Of a stretch of 39,192 nucleotides of DNA, positions 1 through 9,251 are shown piece by piece. Numbering within the stretch: the first letter of the stretch is position 1; each line of letters starts with the position of its first letter. Origin of the DNA: Chara braunii (taxonomy: Eukaryota > Streptophyta > Charophyceae > Charales > Characeae); contig BFEA01000226.1 of assembly GCA_003427395.1 (NCBI GenBank), forward strand, positions 1,836,054 through 1,875,245, written 5' to 3'. A program made the translations under genes and the position numbers. A model generated the notes under the pieces. The model was given only the letters and a program-made list of their open reading frames with translations, did not search any database and had not been told where the DNA came from.

Positions 1-672
1 CCCCCCGACCTTCCCCAACTTCCCTCCGACCCCGCCCCACTCTTCCGATCCCTTCCCCCAATCCTCCTCCGAACCACCTTCCCCCATCCGATGTGCTCCA
101 CCCTGACCCCGACCAATCCCCTTACTCCCGCCCACCCCCTTCCCCTCCACCGATCCGATCCCAGCCTTCCCTGCCCCGAGCCTAACCCTGTCCGACCCTA
201 ACCCCCCCTGCGCGCACGTGCGCGCGACTGCCCTGCCTCCTCCCTGAACCCGCTCCTGCTCCCCCGGCCCATCACCCGATCCTGCTCCCACCGCCCAATC
301 CCGCTCCCCCTCTGCATCGCGACCCCCCCCTCCCCTACATCGCGATCCTCCTCCTTAACCCTGCACGGTATTCCCCGCTCCAATCACCATCCCCCATCCC
401 CTGCCACGCCATCCCCACCCTGTCGCTCCCTCCCCCCCATGTACTTTTCTCCAGCCCACACTCGCACGACGGGACTATCGGCTGGAGCGGCACATCTGAA
501 AGAAGATAGCGCAGGTGTCCTACGATGAGCGCAACGAGACCAGAAATCTCGTTTGGAGCACGAGGGCAAAATCTCATTCGATTTTGATCTCCACTACAAT
601 TGGTGAGAGCGTGGCCTACTGATCCTTCAGCGTTTCGGGACTTCAAGCTAGAGGGGTCAGAAAAGTTACCAC
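1..672. repeat. C-rich low-complexity DNA
   Basis: The plus strand is strongly pyrimidine/C-rich, with many CCCC runs and loosely repeated words such as GATCCTGCTCCC and CCGACCC. Reading frames here are proline/arginine-rich shadows of composition. A perfect 16-bp palindrome, GCGCGCACGTGCGCGC, lies at 210-225. The minus strand is G-rich and could form G-quadruplexes. I see no gene. Confidence 0.6.
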
Positions 673-1056
673 ATGGATAACTGGTTCGTGGCCGCTATCA
701 TCATCATCATCAGCAGCATCGTCCTCGTCAGTGCCGCCATTGCCGACGTCATCATTGTGTTGGCTCGTCATCATCAGTTTGTGCATTTGATCCGGCGACC
801 TCATCATTCCACTGGGGGAACGATCGACAAGACCCTTTCGGGGTTGAATGAAGACCTTCCTCGACTAGGAGGAAGGACCTTGATTGCTCTCGACCGACCG
901 GGAGCGCGGTATCGTCAATCTCACCCCCTCTTACTAATTCCCTCCCCTCCTCCCGCCGATCTCTCTCAAAGATCTCATCTTTTTCCTCTTCTTCTATCTC
1001 CTCTCTATTTCCCCTTTCCTCCTCGCCCATCCCATCCAATTGGTCGCATCATCTAA
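673..1056 (+). CDS. Doubtful 127-aa open frame, hydrophobic N-terminus
   Basis: An ATG opens a 127-codon frame. Residues about 7-33 are a run of Ile, Val, Ala and Leu that could form a membrane segment. The rest turns into Pro/Ser/Leu-rich sequence typical of translated C/T-rich repeats. I recognise no family. The stretch of ATC/GTC codons comes from a TCA/TCG-like simple repeat at about 695-780, so the hydrophobic segment may be accidental. No splice structure, promoter or homology supports it. It is listed only because it is the one methionine-started frame in the first kilobase. Most likely not a gene. Confidence 0.12.
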   Translation: MDNWFVAAIIIIISSIVLVSAAIADVIIVLARHHQFVHLIRRPHHSTGGTIDKTLSGLNEDLPRLGGRTLIALDRPGARYRQSHPLLLIPSPPPADLSQRSHLFPLLLSPLYFPFPPRPSHPIGRII

Positions 1057-1803
1057 AATTCCTAACGCGTGTGACGCGTATATCCTCTTTTTGTGTTTGT
1101 TTGACAATGTCATCCATCCTGTTGTGCGGAACATCGACCTAATTCGATAGGATTAATCTTCGTTCTCTCTTCTTCCAACACCGTGAAAGAAATTAATTCC
1201 GACGTTTTTGTTCAAAAATTACTTGAAATTCTTTATTATATCAAATTCTTTCGTGAATTAGTTTAAAATTCGACTTTATTTCAAAAATTCATGTCAAAAA
1301 TTTCAAAATTTACTAAATTTAATCCTGCTGACGTCCACTCTACTTCTACTTTATATCCCTTGTAAGATTCCGAAATTTCGCAATTCTTTTTCAAATCCTT
1401 TTGGAATTCTTTTGGAAATTATTTGAAATTCTTTTTAATTTACAACATGTTGATACAATTTGTTAATTTCATCTAAATAATTTTGAAATTCCTCCCAATT
1501 CAATTTACTTGACCGTCATTAAATTCTTTCTGCCATTTCATCATAAATTCTTCAATTAGGAATTAGTCTTCTATTTTTATTTCAAATCACCTTCCAAATT
1601 CTCTTAATTCCAGAAATACGTTAAGGAATTTTCCATTTTAATTCAAAATCCTTGTCTGTACTCATCTCTACATTTTTTATCATCTCCCCGAACTTCCAAA
1701 AAATTTTACGAATATTTTTGAAATTCCTTGAATTTTTCTTCAATTTTCTTTAAATTCCGAATCTACGTCCAAATACTTTTGGAATTTTAGTTTGACTTTG
1801 TGA
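1057..1803. other. AT-rich non-coding DNA upstream of gag
   Basis: The base composition switches abruptly from C-rich to AT-rich. The word AAATTC and its complement recur many times (for example about 1200-1480 and 1680-1780), giving a diffuse periodic look without a clean unit. No long frame is present. It may be the 5' leader or LTR of the Ty3/gypsy element that follows, but I find no matching copy downstream of pol, so this is not shown. Confidence 0.5.
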
Positions 1804-2013
1804 TTGTCTTATGCATGCTTTCCTTTATGCCCCACGCCGTTCTGTGAAAATCTCCTCTCATGTTTTTGCTGGAATTGGGAATTGTCCTATTTCTCCCTTA
1901 ACGTGACTCTGAATTTTTCTTCATTCAACTTGAGAAATTTGTTAGACTCAATTTCTACGCGCCTTCGTTTCCCAGTCCCCTATCCCCCCCCTCTGCGTGT
2001 CACCCTGGCTCCC

Positions 2014-3215
2014 TTGGACACTCAACACCGCGCACTCCAAAATAGCGCCCGGGACGCCCGCGCCGCACACCGGCTCGCTCGCTTTGACGCGCTGATCGCT
2101 GCCACTGAGCACCCCCCCCGTCCCAGTTCCCCCTCTTCATCGTTTTCATCCCCTGACTCTATGCAGAGTACTGAGCTAGTGAGTCCCTCCCGCTCCATCA
2201 GCGAAGGCCTTGCGTTCCTAGCTCGTGACACTATGTCTGACTCAGCGAAGATTCCCACCCCTGCGGTCGCCAGTTCGGGCCCCGCCACACAGTCAGACCC
2301 TGTACTGGCCCTCCTCCAGCACATGCGGGCCACATTCGAGGCCAAATTCACGACCATCCAAACCAACTTCGATACTTTGTCGGACCGGATGTCACAGATG
2401 GAGTCCCGTGCCACCACACCCCCCTCCTCTCTTCCCCCCCCTCCTCTTCCCACAAACATCCTCCTACTGGATCACACCTCCCCTGTCCCCAATCTGGTAT
2501 CCCGCAGTCCTCCCCCCCACCCGCGTCATCAGCATCTCTGCCTACTTCCTCTCCTTCTTCGGCTGGCGTTATCTACACTCCTCTTCCAAGGGTGGTATGC
2601 CTTCTCCACAGACCCACCCTTCTTTTGCAGCCTTCCCTTCCTCCCAAGTGTCCACCTCCGCACTTTCCTCCTCAGGACCCATGGCATCATGTCCCACCAC
2701 CTCCTCAATTTTAGTTTCCACGGCACCTACCTCACCACCCCCCCCACCCCCTATGACACCCAGGACACAAAATGATGAGCTCCAAAGCCAACTTGCCATG
2801 GCCCATGACCACATCCGCCGGCTCCAAGGAGGTCAGCCCTTGCCTCCCCACCTCGCAGCACCGCCTGCTGCCCCTTTCATCTACCGGCAGCATCAGACAC
2901 AGACCGCTGCGATGCACTTTATTCTTCCTCCACTGGCCACCACGATGTCTCATGGCCCTTTGCCTCAGCTTCCGGCCTTGTCTAGTGCTCCTGCGGGTGC
3001 CCCTAGTTCCTCTGTCCTCTTGTCGCAGCGTGCCCTCCCCCTCCCTCCTCATTATCAGTCGTCGCCCTATGTACCCCGGTACCACCCTGACGGAATCCCC
3101 CAATTCGATGGCAAGGCCTCCGAACTCCAGGGCTGGATCACCACATTCGAGGAGCAACTTTGGTACCATGGTGTAAACATGGACTTGTGGCCTACGGAGA
3201 TGTCAGAACCCACTT
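2014..3215 (+). pseudogene. gag: Ty3/gypsy gag, N-terminal part (frameshifted)
   Basis: Gag builds the virus-like particle that packages element RNA. Protein-like sequence begins near 2014 with Ala/Arg-rich helical residues, followed by a probable coiled coil at about 2308-2410 (heptad-like LLQHMRATFEAKF, then TLSDRMSQMESR). A long Pro/Ser-rich linker comes next. The frame then shifts by one base somewhere in 2430-2600, and the next frame carries the start of the gag capsid-like domain, PQFDGKASELQGWITTFEEQ (about 3098-3157), and LWYHGVNMDLWPTEM to about 3205. Candidate ATGs are at 2161 and 2233, but coding-like sequence extends upstream of both, so the true start is unknown. The plus-strand gag stops making sense near 3207-3215 because the next segment is inverted. 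No CCHC zinc knuckle is seen. Confidence 0.7.
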
Positions 3216-3850
3216 CACAACTCGAGCGGCTTCCAAACCATCCACATGAGACTGGGGGTCATGTCCCTGGTCCGGGTCACTATGAGATCCATCCGAACCC
3301 ATATACCCTCCTCAGTGCTCGACGACTCGCGGAGCATGGTCTGGACACGGCGGAAGAAGGTGCGTCCAGGAACTCGGGGGGGGGCGCGACGAGACGTGGA
3401 GAATTGTCGAGGGTGAGATGTGAATGGGGCAGACGTGGCAGCGGGAGGTGCAGCACCAGGCTGAGATGTGGAGCCCACAAGAGGTGCATAGGTGAGCTGG
3501 ATGGCCCTGGCAATGTTGAAGGCCTCAGGGAGCGTGTGGACTGTGTATGCCATCATCTGAAGCTGGAAGGGTTGGGGTAATCCGGCACGGAAACGCTGGA
3601 CCATAGCGTCGTCGGCTACGAGGGAGGGGGAAATTTGGGCACGAACGTGGTGGAATGTTGTGATGTACGACTGTAAGGCATTGCTGCCACCAAGCCATTT
3701 GATCTCAACGACCCGTGTGATTGGGTCACGGGTAGGCGTCGGGCGAGAGAAGTACTGCTGGAGAAAATCACTAAACTCCCCGTACGTCATACTCGCGTGA
3801 ACGCCCTGCTGAGCACAAAGGGCGAGAAAGTCATTGACGCCCTCCAACAT
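3215..3850 (-). pseudogene. gag: Ty3/gypsy gag, C-terminal part lying inverted in the element
   Basis: The minus strand is open for 211 codons and reads as the rest of a Ty3/gypsy gag domain: MLEGVNDFLALCAQQ, TYGEFSDFLQQYFSRP (the usual W/Y-x-x-F...F block), RDPITRVVEIKWLGG, ALQSYITTFHHVRAQI, then a helical stretch ending in ARAIQLTYAPL and a Ser/Pro/Arg-rich tail. This is what is missing from the plus-strand gag that ends just to the left and from the pol that begins just to the right. The block therefore looks inverted in place rather than inserted. Short inverted words sit at the two edges: ACAACTCGAG at 3217-3226 and CTCAGTTGT at 3858-3866. Misassembly or insertion of a second gag copy in opposite orientation are alternatives. 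Confidence 0.75.
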
Positions 3851-3882
3851 TACTTTGCTCAGTTGTCCCGCCCTCAGCCTGA

Positions 3883-5720
3883 CCCCCCCGTTTCGACCTC
3901 CAATGCCGCAACCACCTAGCGGCGATCTCCCGTCCCCCTGATCCTCCTACAGTAGCAGGCATACCCGCTCGCGATTCTACCTTTGCGCTGCTTGCTACTC
4001 TTTCTGAGGACTCGAACCTGACCTCATCGTTGGTCGATCCTAGCGACGCTGGTGCACCCTCCCCATCTTCGGCTAGCGTCTCTCGTGATCCTCCTCCTCG
4101 TCCTCCTACTAGGCGTGCTTTACGCACGGCCCCCTGTAGTGCTTCCCTTTTTGCAACCGAAAATATCATCGACCTCCTGGACCTCGAGTGCGTTAAGGTC
4201 TACCAGGAACATCTCCACCTCAAAGAGCATACCCTGTCTGCAATGTCTCGGCGCCTATACAATCACAATCGCACCTTGCCGATTATTCCAGTGCGCCTCG
4301 GGACCTCTCCTAGAGTGTATCGCGCACTATGGGACTCTGGCTCTACTGGCGACTTCATTCATCCTCGCGTAGTTAAGGAGGCATCTCTCTATACATCCCC
4401 CTACCCTTCCACTGTCACTGTCACTCTTGGCGACAATCAGGCCAAATCCTTCGTCGACCATGTGGTGCCTGATCTCCCATTCTCCTTCCCCTTGCGGATG
4501 CCACATAGCCTTCGCAAGGGCCCTCGGTTCCATGACCAGTGGACTTTCGACGTCATGGAAACCCTATACGATCTTGTTTTCGACACCTCCTACTCCCATC
4601 AGTTCGCCCATTCTGGTCCCGACTGGATCCACAACGACCTCGTCCTCGACGCCAGGGATGGGAAGCAATATCGTATTTTGTTGTTGGGCAAATCGGACTT
4701 TACATCCCCCTCTCTTGTCAATGTCGCCATCTTGACACCTACTCAGTTCCACCACATCCTTCGTCATTTTGATGTCGAACTCTACATTGTCGACATCATG
4801 GATCTCCTTGTCTGTAACTCCATGCTTCAGGACACGGAGTTGGTCGAGCTCGACCCACCACTCCCCGAGCCCCCCGAGCCTCCTCATCCTTCAGCCTCCT
4901 CATCCTCCTTCACCCTTGCTAGCTCATCTCACCTTGTTGCATCCCTTACCACAGAGGCGCCATCGATACCTATTCCCATACCGACTCCTTTCACCCCTGC
5001 TTCAGACGTTGTTGTTGCCGAGGAGTTTGACAACCTCCTATCATCTTTGCAGCCTAGCGTTGCGGCCCTCCTTCGTGAGTTTCGTGATGTTTTCCATCCA
5101 TCTGTCTCTTATAGCAGCATCCCTCCTATGCGCGATATCGAGCACCACATCCGGCTCGAACCTAACTACCGTATCCAGCATCGCGCCCCATATCGCCTCT
5201 CGGTCCCTGAAGCCCAAGAACTTAAACGCCAATTTGACGAGTTGCTTCGCCAGGGCTTCATTAAACCGAGTACGTCCCCATGGAGTGCACCTGTCCTCTT
5301 CGATCGCAAGAAGGACGACACCCTCCGCCTCTGCCTCGACTACCGCAGTCTCAACGAGTATACGGTCAGAAACAGTTATCCTATGCCCCGCGCGGATGAT
5401 CTGTTCGACTGCCTCTCCAGCCACCACTTTTTCACGAAGATCGATCTTCGTAGCGGATATCACCAGATCCGCGTAGTCGAGGAGGACCAGCCTAAGACCG
5501 CTTTCTGTTCTCATTTTAAGTACTACAAGTTTACCGTCATGCCTTTCGGTCTTCGTAATGCTCCTGCCACATTTCAGTCGGCTATGAACACGATGTTCCA
5601 AGACCTTCTTGAGGACTCGATTCTAGTCTATATTGAGGACATCCTGGTTTACAGTCGTACCTTAGAGGAGCATATGTTCCACCTTCGCACTGTCCTCCAA
5701 CGATTACTCGACCATGGGTT
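3883..5720 (+). pseudogene. pol: Ty3/gypsy pol, protease and reverse transcriptase part
   Basis: The frame is open from 3883 (just after a TGA at 3880) to 5880, but coding sense ends near 5715-5735, where it passes to the +1 frame. After a Ser/Pro-rich linker, a retropepsin-type aspartic protease has its DSGST catalytic motif at 4333-4347. A second Pro/Ser-rich linker (about 4850-5030) precedes the RT. RT landmarks are APYRLSVPEAQELKRQ, FIKPSTSPWSAPVLF, RLCLDYRSLNEYTV, FFTKIDLRSGYHQI (first catalytic Asp kept) and VMPFGLRNAPATFQ. The catalytic YxDD box reads YIED: codon 5635-5637 is GAG, so the first of the two aspartates is glutamate. The RT thumb continues in the next frame (NFYAKLSKC). With this residue change and the frameshift, an active enzyme is unlikely. 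Confidence 0.9.
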
Positions 5721-8392
5721 CTATCAACTTCTATGCGAAGCTCTCCAAATGTTGCTTCGCTCAACCCAAAGTCGACTTTCTGGGGCATCAGGTCTCCGAG
5801 CACGAACTCCACATGGACGACTGGAAGATTCAGTCCATTGTCGACTGGCCTACTCCTACCTCTCTTCCTGCGCTACGTAGTTTCCTTGGGTTGACCAACT
5901 ACTATGGTCATTTTCTTAAAAACTACACGGTGTATACTGCCCAGCTTACCCCTCTGACCCGTCGACGTCTACCCTTCCATTGCACCCTGACTCATGAGGA
6001 TGCCTTCCGCTCTCTCAAACGGCTTGTCACGTCAGCCCCCGTTCTACACCTCCCTGACTACTCTCGTCCATTCATTGTCACCACAAACGCTTCGGAATTT
6101 GCTATTGGAGTTGTCCTATCTCAGATCTACTCAGCCCCTTCTACTCCACCCGATTTCACAGAATCTCGACTCCCACGCATTCCCCGATTCCCTCCTCCAC
6201 CTCCAGCGACTGCGGCTCACCTCGCACCCATTGAGCCTACTCCTTCAGGAGGCCCCCCACCATATATTCCTGACGTCGCCAATGACGGTACAGTCGAGTC
6301 TCGCGATGGAGAGTGTCCGGTTGCTTCTCTCTCTCAACAGCTACTTCCCGCAGAGTGTAACTATACTACTGACGAGCGTGAGGTTCTCGCGCTGGTTTAC
6401 GATGTTAAGAAATGGCGTCATCATCTACACGGTCATACCTTCACCGTGCTTATAGATAACTCTGTCCTCGCCGCCTTTCAGACGCAGCCTAAACTCACTT
6501 CTCGTCAGGCTTGTTGGTGGCGTGATCTTTCCGAGTTCGACTTCAGGATCAGGAAAATCTCCAGCGAGAGCAACTATGTCGCAGATGCCCTATCCCGTCA
6601 CCCTGACCTCAAGTGCGATGATTGGAAGCGCTCTGCTCTTTTTGTCTCTACTCCTATTATCCATTATGCTTTCCTAGATGAGTATCGTCATGCTTACCCC
6701 CAGTGTTATGAGTTTGAGTCCATCTACACTGACTTACAGGCTGGCAAGACCGTCCCTAACTTCCAGCTCGACCCCTCTGGACTCTTGTATTGGCTTGGAC
6801 TCAATCATCCTCGTACTCCTCGTTCATGTGTGGCTTCTACCGGCTAGCTCCGCGTTCGAGCAGTCGTTGAGAGTCATGATCAGCGTGTCGCCGGTCATTT
6901 CGGTGTCTACAAGACTCTTGACCGCCTCTACCGCCATTACTATTGGAGGCACCGTCGCACCTTCGTTAAGGAGTATGTCCGCACGTGCAAGATCTGCCAA
7001 GAGGCCAATATTACCAATCATCCCCCCTACGGTCTTCTTCAACCCTTACCCATTCCTACTCAGCGTTGGACATCTGTCTCTGTGGATTTCATCGGTCCTC
7101 TTCGTCCCCCTACCCCACGAGGCCACGACGCCATCTTTGTTGTTGTCTGTCGGCTGACTAAGCATGCTCACTTCCTCCCTTGCAAGTGTGCTAGCTCAGC
7201 TAAAAACATCGCCTTACTCTATTTCAACCGCATCGCCATTCATCACAGTCTTCCTACTAGTATTGTCTCTGACCGTGACCCCCGCTTCACTTCCCACTTC
7301 TGGCATGGACTCCACGAGATCTATGGCTTTGAGCTTCGCTTCTCCTCTTCTTACCATCCCCACTCAGACGGACAAACCGAGGTCACCAACAAAACTTTTG
7401 GGAATATTCTTAAGAAGTTTATTGAGAATGACTCTGATTGGGACCTCTATCTCGCCCATGCCGAGATTGCTTATAACCATGCTATTTCACCAGCTACGGG
7501 CATGTCTCCTTACTACTGTGACTTGGGATATCACCCTCGTGTCCCATCTGATCTCCTTCGTCCATCTCAAATCCATCCTGACACTAAATGCCCCGCCCTT
7601 GATGACTGGGTTAAGGAGATGGATGAGATTCTCAGCAATGCTCGCAAGAGCATTGCTGACTCCCAGACTCGCATGGCTACTCGCGCCAACCATTCCCGCA
7701 TCGATCACCCCTTCAAAGTTGGCGACGAAGTCCTTGTCGACGCACGTCACTTCCAGCCCGAGGCCGACACGCTTCGAAAATTCTGACGTCAATACATCGG
7801 TCCATGCAGTATTCTTTCACCCGCTGGACCTAATCATGCTTGTCCGGTGAGCTTCAAATTAAAGCTCCCCGATTCCATGTATCGCGCTAACCTACATGAT
7901 GTGTTTCATGTATCTCTACTGCGCCCCTTCAGACGGTCTCCCCCTGAGTTCCACGGTCGACCTTACCCTCGCCCCTCTCCCATCATCATTGAGGGTCACG
8001 AGGAGTTTGTCGTCTTTGATATCGCGTCCCGACGTATGACTGATGGTGACCCTCCCCGCCTCGAGTATCTTGTTCGATGGAAGGGTTACCCTGACAAGGA
8101 GTCTACTTGGGAGCCTCTCGAGCACCTGAAGCATGCCACGACTTTCGTGCGTGCTTACGATTGTGCTCATCCTTTTCCTTCATCATCCTCCCTTCCTACT
8201 TCTCGTCCTTCTATTAACCCATCTACTTCAGCGACCACTAACATACCCCTTCCTCCATCGATGGGTCCTCCATCTCCACCAGCACCTGCCTCACGTCCCC
8301 CTTCCCCTATGGATGTGGTTCCGCCTGTTGTTGCAGTTGATTCCTCTCGACCCCAGCATACCCATCGACTTCCTTCTCGCTATCGTGACTAA
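5714..8392 (+). pseudogene. pol: Ty3/gypsy pol, RNase H, integrase and chromodomain part
   Basis: One frame runs from about 5714 to a TAA at 8390-8392, broken by TAG at 6845-6847 and TGA at 7784-7786. It starts in the RT thumb/connection (KVDFLGHQVSEHEL). RNase H follows (about 6000-6600): the usual TDAS reads TNAS (AAC at 6086-6088), and YTTDEREVLALVYDVKKWRHHL and VADALSRHP are present. A Pro-rich insert of about 65 residues splits it. The integrase has the HHCC zinc-binding region (H...H...C-K-I-C, about 6875-7000) and a complete D,D(35)E core: Asp in VDFIGPL (7085), Asp in SDRDPRF (7271), Glu in GQTEVTN (7379). A chromodomain at about 7988-8158 (EYLVRWKGYPDKESTWEPLEHL) would steer insertion to histone-marked chromatin. 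A Pro/Ser tail ends in LPSRYRD. Confidence 0.92.
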
Positions 8393-8571
8393 CTTATACC
8401 CCCTATACGCTCTCTGTCTTTTACCATTCTCGGATACTTATGCAGCAGCTCCTGGTTTCGACTTCTACATTTGGCTTCTACATTTGGCTTCTACATTCGA
8501 CTTTCGACCTCAGTGCTTCTCTTTAGTACCAGAGTACCCGTCGCAGTGTTCCTGACTTCTACTTGGTTTCT

Positions 8572-9251
8572 ACGCTACTCCTACTTCATCTTGGCTACTT
8601 CAGCTCGACTTCAATCTGGATACTCATCAATTGGACTACTTCACTTTTTCGGCCATGGAGTTTCCATCATTCCCATCTATCGACCATCCTCGAGTCTACC
8701 CTCTAGTCGCATGATGACCCCTGTTTTCCCTGACCATGTGAGTGTGCTCCTCTGCCGCCCTTCTGCCTTACCCTATGCTGCGCGCCCTCCTCCGGAGTGT
8801 ACGTTTTTCTTTGCTTGCAGCCCTTGGCCATATGTCTATGCCAGCATAGTCCCCCCTATCCTTCCAGGCTCGCTCGTGTGCTCCCTTATGTGAGTGCCCT
8901 TCTTCCTTTCAACGCTACTCCTACTTCATCTTGGCTACTTCGGCTCGACTTCAGTCTGGAGACTCATCAGTTCGACTTCTTTACTTTTTCGGCCATGGAG
9001 TTTCCATCATTCCCATCTATTGACCATCCTCGAGTTTACCCTCCAGTCGCATGATGACCCCTGTTTTCCCTGACCATGTGAGTGTGTTCCTTTGCCGCCC
9101 TTCTGCCTTACCCTATGCTGTGCGCCTCCTTCAGAAAGTACGTTTTTTCTTTGCTCGCAGCCCTTGGCCATATGTCTATGCCGGCATAGCCCCCCTTATA
9201 CTTCCAGGCTCGCTCGTGTGCTCCCTTATGTGAGTGCCCTTTTTCCTTTCA
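8572..9251. repeat. 340-bp direct tandem duplication
   Basis: Two head-to-tail copies, 8572-8911 and 8912-9251, both begin ACGCTACTCCTACTTCATCT. They stay aligned without net gaps: TGAGTGCCCT sits at 8891 and again at 9231. Copies differ by scattered substitutions only. They lie 180 bp after the pol stop, so they are probably in the 3' untranslated region or 3' LTR of the element. A smaller 15-bp triplication (TTGGCTTCTACAT-like) is at 8461-8505. Confidence 0.85.

Larger units (their letters stand above)
1987..9251 (+). mobile_element. Ty3/gypsy chromovirus-type LTR retrotransposon, degenerate
   Basis: The order gag, protease, reverse transcriptase, RNase H, integrase, C-terminal chromodomain is seen directly in translation and defines the chromovirus branch of Ty3/gypsy. 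Boundaries are uncertain. I could not find a pair of LTRs, a tRNA primer-binding site or a polypurine tract. The right limit is set at the end of a 340-bp tandem duplication that follows pol, and non-coding element sequence may extend to about 10450. Damage includes a gag frameshift, an internal inversion in gag, a frameshift within RT, two stops in pol and altered catalytic residues. The copy looks non-autonomous and old. Confidence 0.85.

Noticed and set aside
1804-2013. Upstream extension of the gag frame
   Set aside because: The frame is open but starts at a non-ATG codon and its text is Phe/Cys/Leu-rich, unlike gag. Coding-like sequence begins near 2014.
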